A stretch of 64,000 bases of DNA from a virus (IMGVR_UViG_3300040801_000976:1-64000), one strand, 5' to 3'. Positions 5,742 to 12,555 are shown, counted from the first letter of the stretch. Program-made: numbers and translations. Notes: generated by a model not told the origin, from the letters alone.

Positions 5742-6167
5742 TTATCTCTTAATTCTTGGGTTTTGAAAGTCAATACCCCCGAACAACCAGCCTCCTCCCC
5801 CAACCCTTTTTTTGTTATTATAAAAATAAATAATATATTTTATAGTACCATCTTCCCAATCAGGCTTCCAACCACCATTCCAAATATCTCTAAATTTAAT
5901 TAATTGCATTAAAGCTAAAAATGCTTCAGCGTATTCTATGGATGTTATTGTATTAATATCTATTCTTACATCTCCAATACATTCAATAATAGATCCATTT
6001 GAACTGGAATAATAACAAACCTCAGGTAAAAAAGGTAAACATTCTTCATTACTTAATACCAACGGTGTTTCTTTTTTCTTTTTAAAAGATATATTACCAT
6101 CAGATAAATTAGACTTATCTAAATCTATCCCCACACCATCAGATATTTCAAAATTTATGTGTTTCAT
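5742..6167 (-). CDS. 141-residue protein, unknown
   Basis: MKHINFEISDGVGIDLDKSNLSDGN, then a cysteine in NEECLPFLPEVCYYSSSNGS and a Trp-rich segment (FRDIWNGGWKPDWEDGTIKYIIYFYNNKK). The W-N-G-G-W-K-P-D-W pattern is seen in small phage proteins of unknown role that follow a predicted beta-sheet, but I cannot name a family. It is preceded by leader-element copy 2. The last residues VGGGGWLFGGIDFQNPRIKR are glycine-rich. Confidence 0.55.
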   Translation of the reverse strand: MKHINFEISDGVGIDLDKSNLSDGNISFKKKKETPLVLSNEECLPFLPEVCYYSSSNGSIIECIGDVRIDINTITSIEYAEAFLALMQLIKFRDIWNGGWKPDWEDGTIKYIIYFYNNKKRVGGGGWLFGGIDFQNPRIKR

Positions 6168-6212
6168 AATTAAGTTTTAAATTGTTTTAGTTAGATTATA
6201 GTTCTTTATATT

Positions 6213-6273
6213 TAAAAATAACCAACACCAACTTGCTAAAGTCGGAATGATATTAATTGTCATCTCACCTTAA
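6213..6273 (-). promoter_or_regulatory. Repeated hairpin leader element, copy 2
   Basis: Minus strand: AGATGACAATTAATATCATT, then hairpin CCGACTT-TAGC-AAGTTGG, then TGTTGGTTATTTTTAAATA. Same flanks as copy 1 (5166-5222) with a different but still paired stem. Here no ribozyme follows. The gene at 5742-6167 starts 46 bases downstream. Confidence 0.5.
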
Positions 6274-6279
6274 TATAAG

Positions 6280-6486
6280 TTAGCAACAAGGCTTAGATTC
6301 AATCATCTTTAATCGCTCTATCTCTTCTTTTAACCTTCTCATCTCATGCTCTATCTCTGTAATTAGCATCACTGAGCCACCTGTATATCCTTCAAGTAAA
6401 TTATCATACAAGTTTTTTATTGGAGTTTCCAACCTTTTAGAAATTACATCTAAATTTTTAAATTTATCCATGTTTTTAAACCGCAT
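6280..6486 (-). CDS. 68-residue coiled-coil protein downstream of hammerhead 2
   Basis: MRFKNMDKFKNLDVISKRLETPIKNLYDNL, then a coiled coil (EIEHEMRRLKEEIERLKMIES) and a terminal CC. The ATG at 6486 follows the predicted ribozyme cleavage site by 11 bases. A second ATG at 6471 is possible. Unknown function, possibly a small oligomeric regulator. Confidence 0.5.
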   Translation of the reverse strand: MRFKNMDKFKNLDVISKRLETPIKNLYDNLLEGYTGGSVMLITEIEHEMRRLKEEIERLKMIESKPCC

Positions 6487-6491
6487 TGTTT

Positions 6492-6597
6492 ATACCTAAC
6501 TACCAACCTTATTTCCCTATTTACTAAATAATCCATATGTTATTTAGTCAACTAGTTAGTAGTTTCGTCTTAATTTTCAAAGACTCATCAAAAGTAT
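6492..6597 (-). ncRNA. Type I hammerhead ribozyme 2 (variant core)
   Basis: Stem I ATACTT/AGGTAT (one G.U), core TTGATGA (C3 replaced by U), stem II GTCTT/AAGAC, GAAA, stem III ACTACTAAC/GTTGGTAGT with a long capped loop (ACTAAATAA/TTATTTAGT), cleavage triplet GTT before AGGTAT (between 6498 and 6497). It has the same architecture and downstream leader as copy 1. The C3U change could lower activity. Stem sequences differ from copy 1 but pair. Confidence 0.7.
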
Positions 6598-6609
6598 TTT
6601 AAAATAATC

Positions 6610-6792
6610 CTAATACGTATTACCCTTCACATACTTAATAGCCTCATCTCTAAAACCAGCCTTAAACGGAGCCACAACTTGCTTACAAAAGGAACTCTCC
6701 TTAGCCTCATCAGTATCTCTTCTATCAAAATACCTCTTAGCCTAGTAAGTTCCATTAACATACTTACATCCCCACCACAAATTCTTATCCAT
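6610..6792 (-). pseudogene. Small basic protein gene with in-frame TAG
   Basis: Frame MDKNLWWGCKYVNGTY, TAG (6742-6744), AKRYFDRRDTDEAKESSF, ending VKGNTY at a TAG (6610). The sequence reads as one protein across the internal stop. Late genes in this window end in TAG (12555, 15171, 29035, 52562), so TAG is not generally sense here. Thus either a broken gene or local suppression. It overlaps the next gene upstream (6785-6991) by 8 bases. Confidence 0.45.
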
Positions 6793-6991
6793 AATAATGA
6801 TAATTAATTAAATAATAAAATATACTCCAAAACAACACAGCTAACAAACCATACACAAACTCTTTAGTAAAAGGTTCATAAATAGCTTTCACACTATATT
6901 TATTAAAACAACGTAACCAATGGTTAATCCATTGAAAGAAAAACAAAAAAGTAGTAAGTAAAGCTAATGTAAATGTAATAAAAAGTAACAT
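6785..6991 (-). CDS. Small membrane protein, two helices
   Basis: 68 residues. Hydrophobic helix at residues 1-21 (MLLFITFTLALLTTFLFFFQW), a basic linker, and a second helix at about 46-64 (FVYGLLAVLFWSIFYYLI). No signal-peptide cleavage site. Unknown role. Location with other minus-strand genes suggests early expression, perhaps at the host membrane. Confidence 0.5.
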   Translation of the reverse strand: MLLFITFTLALLTTFLFFFQWINHWLRCFNKYSVKAIYEPFTKEFVYGLLAVLFWSIFYYLINYHYYG

Positions 6992-7333
6992 ATATATATA
7001 TATAATATAATAATTTAGTTAATAATAAATAAGTAATAAAGTATAGAAACGAGTAGTAATAGAATTACTATCTAAAATAGTTAAGTAAAAGGTAATGAAA
7101 AAGTAAAAGGAAAAGGGGTAGTATGGTACAGTCACTCTACCTTTCACTCATTCTGTTATTATAAAACACGACAAAATGATCGAGTTTATATATTCTAGTA
7201 TATGTGTTTTCGAACGATTTGGCGGGTTTTTAAAAATTGGTCTTAGTAATCATATAGTTAACCTTAAAGTAATACTTTAGGTCAATTAATTAAAATATTA
7301 ACACCAAGTAATATTATTAAATAATAATACCAC
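6992..7333. other. 342-base AT-rich intergenic stretch
   Basis: Contains a (TA)n run at 6990-7005, many TAATAA-type words and a purine-rich tract (7080-7120). No gene, tRNA or clear terminator. It probably carries the promoter for the gene at 6785-6991, but no consensus was recognised. Confidence 0.4.
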
Positions 7334-7750
7334 CTATTCAATAACTTTAACATATAATACTTTATCTTTATTTATAGAACCTTTACCTAACCAATATTGT
7401 ACTACATTACATATTGCTGTATCCCTTCTAATTAATAAATTACGAGCCGAATTATCAAATACATCAATTTGAACTAAACGCATATCAGAACCGTACAATT
7501 TTCTAATAGAGGCAATGTAGGTGTAATCATCCGGTTCTTGTAGATATACAGCAACACGCTTTACATTTAAAAAAAGCATTAAACCATGAACATTATAAGA
7601 TATATCTTGTTTAAATCCCAAAAAACTTACACACCTACCTTCTTGAATAATAAAAGGTATGTTTAATAAAAATACAGGACCAAAATACCATAATGCTACA
7701 ACCACAATAAATATTGTTACAACCAGTGAAACTACAATAATATTTAACAT
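7334..7750 (-). CDS. Membrane-anchored protein, unknown
   Basis: 138 residues. Residues 5-33 form one or two membrane segments (IIVVSLVVTIFIVVVALWYFGPVFLL begins the protein). The soluble part is alpha/beta and includes VYLQEPDDYTYIASIRKLYG and a final KVLYVKVIE strand. Predicted N-in anchor. It is isolated between an upstream intrinsic terminator (7775-7814) and the AT-rich gap. No family recognised. Confidence 0.5.
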   Translation of the reverse strand: MLNIIVVSLVVTIFIVVVALWYFGPVFLLNIPFIIQEGRCVSFLGFKQDISYNVHGLMLFLNVKRVAVYLQEPDDYTYIASIRKLYGSDMRLVQIDVFDNSARNLLIRRDTAICNVVQYWLGKGSINKDKVLYVKVIE

Positions 7751-7774
7751 ATGTTTAAATTTTAAGTTAATACT

Positions 7775-7814
7775 AAAAAAAAATAACTCCCAATTAAATT
7801 AATAAAAGGGAGTT
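7775..7814 (-). terminator. Intrinsic terminator
   Basis: Minus strand AACTCCC ... GGGAGTT stem (7814-7808 with 7791-7785) followed by ATTTTTTTTT. It would end a transcript coming from the non-coding region above 7815, just before the gene at 7334-7750. Confidence 0.7.
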
Positions 7815-7898
7815 AAGGTATGTGTTTCTTGTTTATCTAAGTATCATTTAGCCACATCAGAGCTTTTGCTTAAGTAAACATAAATTTTACATTAGGAA

Positions 7899-8028
7899 AG
7901 TAAAGTTATTCTTATATGTATAGTTGCATAATAAAGAATAAAGTAATAATAAACCACTGTGTAAAACATAACTAACTAATTAATCGTTTATGCGATGAGA
8001 ATACATACAATTAGTGAATAACTTTACT
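7899..8028. ncRNA. Structured RNA candidate between two terminators
   Basis: AGTAAAGTTATTC (7899-7911) and GAATAACTTTACT (8016-8028) are perfect 13-base complements 104 bases apart. Just inside, ATGTAT and ATACAT extend the helix. The enclosed sequence has no gene. On the minus strand it sits between the terminators at 8062-8101 and 7775-7814, so it could be a discrete small RNA. The inverted repeat could alternatively be a DNA element such as a replication or binding site. Confidence 0.45.
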
Positions 8029-8061
8029 TATATATATTAAATTATGAACAGAATACTCAAT

Positions 8062-8101
8062 AAAAAAGAGTGCGGTAAACTTACAAATAAAACCCGCACT
8101 C
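8062..8101 (-). terminator. Intrinsic terminator of the minus-strand gene block
   Basis: Minus strand GAGTGCGG (8101-8094) pairs perfectly with CCGCACTC (8075-8068), followed by TTTTTTATT. The loop is 18 bases. It closes the transcript of the genes at 8555-11512 after a 450-base untranslated tail. Confidence 0.8.
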
Positions 8102-8554
8102 CAACTTAGATTATGAAAAAAGTAACTTTAAAAACGAGGTACCAACTCATTTATCTTATTCTCATTACGAGATAGAAGTTATGTATTCAATCAAGAACAC
8201 ATAACCAACTTTGTACAAAGTGAGGTTAAAAATGAACATAGCAGCTAACTATACCCACTCCTCTGGTTAACCTCATCACCAAAGTAACTTTTATACTTCT
8301 CTATCATACAGCTATATGATAAAGTTCAGACCCCTTCTACCACAGGACCAACGCAGAGTTTTCTTATCTATATTTCTATTTATTTAATTGAAAATTATGA
8401 ATAGGTAGATTATCCATAATCCTCAACGAGCTCCGGGCCAGAGCGTTATTCCCAACCAATATAAGGTTCCCACACCAGATAAAGGTTACCATGTTTCGCG
8501 GGCACTTGCATGGTTATAAGGACAGCTTGGTCTGCCCCTTAAATGATTTTAATT
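8102..8554 (-). ncRNA. 453-base structured 3' untranslated region or RNA gene
   Basis: No gene. A row of hairpins is visible on either strand: GTTATGT/ACATAAC, CTTTGTACAAAG, TGAGGTTAA/TTAACCTCA and TATCATA/TATGATA. It also has a long-range pair CAGACC/GGTCTG (about 8316 with 8530). Two tandem 20-base copies of the type AACCTTwATmTGGTkkGGGA lie at about 8449-8490. GC content is higher than in the flanking spacers. It could be an abundant phage RNA. Identity unknown. Confidence 0.4.
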
Positions 8555-9238
8555 TTATTCTTCGTTAGTATCTTTTACCAACAAGGTGAAAGTCCAGTTG
8601 GACATGTCATCAGCCTTCACAGAGTTTGCCAACTCAGGTTTTTTGTAATCTTCCGGCAAACCAACAGGACGGTTGTCGCCAGACATTTTTAGGTAAGATT
8701 TAAAATCATCCCTTGTCAAGAAGGCATTCGGCTCCTGCGTTACTTTTCTGTGGTGACGTAATACCTGCGAATAATGTTTGTACCTACGGAGAGGTATAGC
8801 AGGTTTACCGGAATCTTCGTCTTTAATTACTACAGCACCAACAACTTCAAGCTTGTTTGGGAAATTAAAGCCTTCGTCATCATCGTACTGAGAATTAAAT
8901 AATACAGAATCCTGTAACTTGTCGGAAACTTCGTCTTGGAAGTAAATACCTTTAGCATCTTCATTGATAGTTTTACCATCAAAGTCACCTTTAAGTAAAC
9001 GGGCATTTGAAATTTGAAAACCTGAGATTGATGCACTTCCTCCGATTGGAGTTTTTACATCTACCGCGAAGTTATCTACATCATCGTCATCAGATGCGCT
9101 ACGGCTCTTAAAAGGACGTATATTACGAATCTCGTACTCACCAATAAATCCGTCAAAAAGACCAAAACCCTCAGTCCTTAATAATCCATTTTTACGCATG
9201 GTTTTAACCAGCGTTGCGTCTAATTGATTTGTTTTCAT
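8555..9238 (-). CDS. 227-residue protein, paralog of the gene at 9565-10245
   Basis: Start MKTNQLDATLVKTMRKNGLLRTEGFGLFDGFIGEYE. It aligns along its length with the upstream gene: both have S/L-xx-T/S-L-x-K-x-MR near the N-terminus, R-T-x-G-x-x-L/F-x-x-G-F-x-GEY, a middle IPLxRYxxY segment and an 'LTRD' before the C-terminal domain. An acidic run (SDDDDVD) lies at about residues 48-54. The ATG at 9238 is chosen because the paralog starts at the same place. Family unknown. Abundant small single-strand-specific or regulatory proteins occur at such positions, but nothing here proves a function. Confidence 0.55.
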   Translation of the reverse strand: MKTNQLDATLVKTMRKNGLLRTEGFGLFDGFIGEYEIRNIRPFKSRSASDDDDVDNFAVDVKTPIGGSASISGFQISNARLLKGDFDGKTINEDAKGIYFQDEVSDKLQDSVLFNSQYDDDEGFNFPNKLEVVGAVVIKDEDSGKPAIPLRRYKHYSQVLRHHRKVTQEPNAFLTRDDFKSYLKMSGDNRPVGLPEDYKKPELANSVKADDMSNWTFTLLVKDTNEE

Positions 9239-9316
9239 ATAAACAGTTTTAAAAATAATAAATCCGATGCCACAATACAGCTCGTACCGCGCCAATCGGC
9301 TAACCAAAATAGTACT

Positions 9317-9334
9317 AAGTTTAGAAGGATGTTC
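9317..9334 (-). promoter_or_regulatory. GAACAT element upstream of 8555-9238
   Basis: Minus strand GAACATCCTTCTAAACTT. The identical 18-mer lies at 11679-11696 upstream of the other end of this gene block, and a related palindromic form lies at 10288-10304. A second GAACATCC occurs 16 bases further upstream. Probably a phage promoter or operator for the minus-strand genes. Confidence 0.5.
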
Positions 9335-9371
9335 AGATGGTAGGATGTTCGATTGTATAAAAAAAGGGCGG

Positions 9372-9572
9372 TTATAAACCTACCCTATTTCCATTAGCAT
9401 CACACTCATACATATGAAGGTGAACAGCCTCTGGATTATTCCTACGTACCGCCGCCAGATATTTTCTCGGATTACTTGTTGTATAGATTCTATCACCTAT
9501 ACGAACAAACTTACCTCCAGACGCATTTGGTTGCGCCTGAAAGCAAGTCGGTACTAGTTGTGGTCTACTCAT
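9372..9572 (-). CDS. 66-residue basic protein, unknown
   Basis: MSRPQLVPTCFQAQPNASGGKFVRIGDRIYTTSNPRKYLAAVRRNN ... YECDANGNRVGL. ATG at 9572 overlaps the stop of the upstream gene (9565-10245), which suggests translational coupling. The core KFVRIGDRIY.TSNPRKYLAAVRR looks like a small beta-hairpin plus basic helix. No family recognised. Confidence 0.5.
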   Translation of the reverse strand: MSRPQLVPTCFQAQPNASGGKFVRIGDRIYTTSNPRKYLAAVRRNNPEAVHLHMYECDANGNRVGL

Positions 9573-10245
9573 CACGCCAATCCTCTATGATTAACGTTGG
9601 ATTCCAATTACGTACATTCCATATCTCCTCGTCCGGGAGCTGGAACTTGTAATTCTTTGGTAGTCCATCCACACCATTCTCAGAGTGTAGATAACCATCA
9701 ATCTCATCTCTCGTGAGGTAGAGAGCACCAGGAACCTTCTTCTGATGGTGTGCCAGAATTGTCCTGTAAAACGGATATCTGGTCAGTGGAATATACGGAT
9801 GGTCCGTACCTTTCTCCCTGCTAACCATCGCACCTATTACGTGGAATTTCTCTGGTAAGCGGAAATCCTCCGTATCCTCCATCAGGGTATTAACCCTAAA
9901 ACCTTTTCGAAGCATCTCCTCGGCTTGGTCGAAGAATACTACATTGTTGTATTCGTCTCCTTCCTTCACCTGTGCATCAGGCACGGTCACACCTTGCTCA
10001 ACAACTATTGCGTTATTGAACAGGAAACCATTAATATCATGCACACCAGATTCGGACTTACACTCAATTCTGTACAAATCTGCTTCCTCATCACCCTTGT
10101 AATTCCTTGTTCGATAAGGAACCACGTTGGTTGTTGTGTACTCGCCAGCAAAACCAGCATGTAGGCTGTAACCGTTTGTACGGAAACGCCTTTCTTCCCT
10201 CATAACCTTGATAAGGGAAGATGAAATAACTAAATTACTTTTCAT
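9565..10245 (-). CDS. 226-residue protein, paralog of the gene at 8555-9238
   Basis: MKSNLVISSSLIKVMREERRFRTNGYSLHAGFAGEYTTTNVVPYRTRN. It shares the segment order of its downstream paralog, including HVIGAMVSRE, IPLTRYPFY, LTRDE and a C-terminal W-N-x-T-L-I strand. Tandem duplication is the simplest explanation. ATG at 10245 is preferred over an upstream in-frame start because both paralogs begin MK(T/S)N. It overlaps the next gene by 8 bases. Confidence 0.55.
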   Translation of the reverse strand: MKSNLVISSSLIKVMREERRFRTNGYSLHAGFAGEYTTTNVVPYRTRNYKGDEEADLYRIECKSESGVHDINGFLFNNAIVVEQGVTVPDAQVKEGDEYNNVVFFDQAEEMLRKGFRVNTLMEDTEDFRLPEKFHVIGAMVSREKGTDHPYIPLTRYPFYRTILAHHQKKVPGALYLTRDEIDGYLHSENGVDGLPKNYKFQLPDEEIWNVRNWNPTLIIEDWRDE

Positions 10246-10287
10246 AGTCGGTACTATTTTAAAGTTAAAATTACTAAAGTTTATCGT

Positions 10288-10304
10288 AGTATAGAACAAT
10301 GTTC
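10288..10304 (-). promoter_or_regulatory. GAACAT element, palindromic variant
   Basis: Contains GAACATTGTTC, a perfect palindrome with one central base, followed on the minus strand by TATACT. It aligns with GAACATCCTTCTAAACT of the other two copies and lies 43 bases upstream of the gene at 9565-10245. Confidence 0.45.
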
Positions 10305-10335
10305 AATCATCTACGATAAAAGAAAGAAAAGAGGG

Positions 10336-10824
10336 TTAAACCCTCCAATCTTTTATAATCCAGTTACCGTTGTCATCGAAACCTTCAACCTCGAAAACCT
10401 CGGGAACTTCGAAATCCTCATCTCTGTCAACCAGTATGTAGACCCAATCATTGCCTACACGAGCATGAAGAAATGTGTTTAAGTTAATATCCGTAGGACT
10501 ACCATTCATCTTGCACTTAAGTACAAAATTACCCTCATCAATATCGAACACCGATATTCTACTACCTTGAGGTATAGTGTTGATAATCATATCGGAGTTA
10601 ACTACCATAACATCAAACTCTCTAGGAAAGTTGTATGAGTCATAGTGATTGCGTAACTTGTTGCCGAACGTACTCCATGATGACAATATACTTTCGTAAG
10701 GCATAGATAACTTCTTACCGTCCTCGTTAACTAACTTCAACACGGTATCCATATCTTTAGTTATCCGAAGCTCTGTCACGCGGTACTTACCAGGTAACAG
10801 AAGAACTTTCTTATCTTTTTCCAT
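10336..10824 (-). CDS. 162-residue beta-rich protein, unknown
   Basis: MEKDKKVLLLPGKYRVTELRITKDMDTVLKLVNEDGKKLSMPYES and so on. It is mostly predicted beta strands with GKYRVTEL and GSRISVFDIDEGNFVLKCKMNG, plus acidic loops, and ends in FDDNGNWIIKDWRV. Its last residues resemble the 'WRDE' end of its neighbour, which may be chance. Soluble, no motif recognised. The gene overlaps the one at 10811-10969 by 14 bases. Confidence 0.55.
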   Translation of the reverse strand: MEKDKKVLLLPGKYRVTELRITKDMDTVLKLVNEDGKKLSMPYESILSSWSTFGNKLRNHYDSYNFPREFDVMVVNSDMIINTIPQGSRISVFDIDEGNFVLKCKMNGSPTDINLNTFLHARVGNDWVYILVDRDEDFEVPEVFEVEGFDDNGNWIIKDWRV

Positions 10825-10969
10825 TGTTCCTACGTTTTAATTTATTGATGAATTGATTTACTAACGGCTCAGACCAGGTTCCGTCTGGTTGACGCCATGG
10901 AAGTATGGCAATAACCACAAATAGGTTGATTACCATACCCATCACTATAAATATACTACCATTTGACAT
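10811..10969 (-). CDS. 52-residue single-helix membrane protein
   Basis: MSNGSIFIVMGMVINLFVVIAILPWRQPDGTW, then a basic tail (NQFINKLKRRNNGKR). One membrane helix at residues 5-24, then a cytoplasmic basic end. ATG at 10969 overlaps the stop of the previous gene by 14 bases. A longer frame from 11080 is open but overlaps it heavily. Typical of small early phage membrane proteins of unknown role. Confidence 0.45.
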   Translation of the reverse strand: MSNGSIFIVMGMVINLFVVIAILPWRQPDGTWSEPLVNQFINKLKRRNNGKR

Positions 10970-11201
10970 CGCTACAAGCTTTAATTGTATAATGCCTTGA
11001 CAGTTTTTTAAGAGCCGACAACTCCTGACGGTCAAAGTCATCAGGAGAAGTATAATACAATTCATTACCTTGCGGTTCAATGTAAACTACGCCAGATTCA
11101 CGTAGTACTTCAATAGAACCAGAGTACGAAGCCGTTCTATTAACCATCGTGGTTGATGCTATAGCTACTACAACAACAACCATCAGAACTAGCCACCTCA
11201 C
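10956..11201 (-). CDS. 81-residue protein with N-terminal membrane anchor
   Basis: MRWLVLMVVVVVAIASTTMVNR is a signal-anchor or signal peptide, followed by a soluble tail (YSGSIEVLRESGVVYIEPQGNELYYTSPDDF) and a basic cysteine-containing end. Probably exported or membrane-anchored on the host inner membrane. Overlaps the upstream gene by 4 bases (ATGA), indicating coupling. Confidence 0.5.
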   Translation of the reverse strand: MRWLVLMVVVVVAIASTTMVNRTASYSGSIEVLRESGVVYIEPQGNELYYTSPDDFDRQELSALKKLSRHYTIKACSDVKW

Positions 11202-11512
11202 GATACCAGTTGTTTCTGAGTCAATACAACGGTCTTAATTCTCTCATCAACTACAAAGCGAGAGTCAGAAGTTCTCATACTTTGTAGAAATCTAAACGCA
11301 CCCGTCATTGAGAGGGTTTCAATATCTCTTGAGCAAACACAATCTGTGCTTGTCAATATTCTACCACAATGCATACATACGGAAGGACCACTGTATGACA
11401 CTGCCACTAGACCTGACTTACATGGTAGGTATTTCTCAACCGTACCGTCTGCTTTTTCCAGTCTAACGGAAAACCCAAGGTCCATAAGACGTCTTAATCT
11501 ATTCGCATCCAT
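11198..11512 (-). CDS. 104-residue zinc-finger-like protein, first gene of the minus-strand block
   Basis: N-terminal helix-rich MDANRLRRLMDLGFSVRLEK, then a cysteine cluster CMHCGRILTSTDCVC (C-x2-C, C-x-C) that could bind one zinc ion. The rest is helical. This could be a small regulator, but the spacing does not match a family I can name. It is the first gene of the block that runs to 8555. The GAACAT element at 11679-11696 lies upstream. Confidence 0.5.
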   Translation of the reverse strand: MDANRLRRLMDLGFSVRLEKADGTVEKYLPCKSGLVAVSYSGPSVCMHCGRILTSTDCVCSRDIETLSMTGAFRFLQSMRTSDSRFVVDERIKTVVLTQKQLVS

Positions 11513-11678
11513 ATTGTTAATGCCTGTATTAAACCCTTAATAGGACTTTATTAAGGTCGATTCAACGCATTTTACCCATAACGTTGACATGGAGATGCCG
11601 TTTAACGTGCAGCATCAATATCCGGCTTGGAATAGCTACTATACCTTCACTATTATTACAAGCTTCCAAGATTTCGTC

Positions 11679-11696
11679 AAGTTTAGAAGGATGTTC
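11679..11696 (-). promoter_or_regulatory. GAACAT element upstream of 11198-11512
   Basis: GAACATCCTTCTAAACTT on the minus strand, identical over 18 bases to 9317-9334. It lies 167 bases before the ATG at 11512. Confidence 0.5.
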
Positions 11697-11847
11697 TTTT
11701 TTTTTTATTTTTATTTCGAGGTACGCCCCCTTGCTTTTTTATCAAAACGGATTTCCCCTAGAAAAAAGGGGAGGGGGTAAAGTATAATTGACACCACACA
11801 TTTACCACACGCACAAAATTCAAAATTTTTTTCATATACCATTTATT

Positions 11848-11860
11848 TTTACTATAATAC
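11848..11860 (+). promoter_or_regulatory. Late promoter copy 1, TTTACTATAATAC
   Basis: First of five identical 13-mers on the plus strand (others at 19765, 39221, 48742, 63786), each preceded by an AT-rich run. It lies 31 bases before the first late gene. TATAAT differs from the host -7 motif TAnnTTTG, so a phage-specific factor or polymerase is likely. Confidence 0.7.
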
Positions 11861-11891
11861 ACATATGGATGTTAAATAAATTTTATGTTTT

Positions 11892-12320
11892 ATGAAAATT
11901 GATAGAGAACTAGATGTGATTATGCGCGTTCCTCTTTATGGTACGCATTTGGCTTTTAGATTACTTACGGAAGAGAAAACACTATCTGTGAAGGATAGAT
12001 ATGTATATACGGATAGTGAGTTAGAGCAGGTAGTTCATTATGGTATTACCACCACAAACTACAATTATAATAAGGATAATGCATACTATAAATGCGTTAC
12101 CATAGCTCTGAACACTTCTTATTTTGAAGGTATAAGCCATGGCGTGATAGCGCATGAGGCACTACACGCTACGAATATGATACTTTCCGATGCTGGAATA
12201 TCTTTCTCCAATGAATCAGAAGAAGCCTTTAGTCACTTATTATCTTGGGTAGTAAATAGTATTTATTCCGTATTAAAAAGTAAGGATTTGCTGAAAGAAC
12301 TTAATACTACTAATAACTAA
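11892..12320 (+). CDS. Minimal zinc metallopeptidase-like protein
   Basis: 142 residues. GVIAHEALHATNMIL carries H88-E89-A90-L91-H92, the HExxH zinc site, followed by the acidic stretch NESEEAFSHLLSWVV whose E110/E111 could be a third ligand, as in gluzincins. The N-terminal part (MKIDRELDVIMRVPLYGTHLAFRLLTEE) is helical. It has no signal peptide and is very short for a protease domain. It is the first gene after late promoter 1 and precedes genes for packaging, so a role in particle maturation or host-protein processing is possible but unproved. Confidence 0.6.
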   Translation: MKIDRELDVIMRVPLYGTHLAFRLLTEEKTLSVKDRYVYTDSELEQVVHYGITTTNYNYNKDNAYYKCVTIALNTSYFEGISHGVIAHEALHATNMILSDAGISFSNESEEAFSHLLSWVVNSIYSVLKSKDLLKELNTTNN

Positions 12321-12327
12321 TGTCGTC

Positions 12328-12555
12328 ATGAACGTATGGTATAATAAATTATCCTTATGGCTCATTCCTATGGGTATATGGTTTTCAGAAGATGGTGATA
12401 TATGGCGTATATCTGCGCGTTTACCTAATGAAAATCCGTTTGAAGATGGTTACTATGATTTTCAATCTAATGATTTGAAAGATGTTGCTGTTGTGGGTAG
12501 TATTAGTTATAATGAGCATTTAATTGGAGTTTATGAAATTAGCAAAGATAAATAG
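12328..12555 (+). CDS. 75-residue protein, unknown
   Basis: MNVWYNKLSLWLIPMGIWFSEDGDIW then a mixed segment RLPNENPFEDGYYDFQSNDLKDVAVVGSISYNEHLIGVYEI. A short hydrophobic stretch at 10-20. Starts 8 bases after its upstream neighbour and ends in TAG overlapping the next gene by 23 bases, so it is part of the same operon. Confidence 0.5.
   Translation: MNVWYNKLSLWLIPMGIWFSEDGDIWRISARLPNENPFEDGYYDFQSNDLKDVAVVGSISYNEHLIGVYEISKDK

Larger units (their letters stand above)
11513..11891. other. Divergent intergenic region between minus and plus arms
   Basis: 379 bases with no credible gene. It holds the minus-strand GAACAT element (11679-11696), a pyrimidine tract of T and CCCCC (11697-11740), a hairpin CCCCTAGAAAAAAGGGG (11756-11772), and the plus-strand late promoter (11848-11860) before the gene at 11892. 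It is the switch point between the two transcription directions. Confidence 0.6.
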
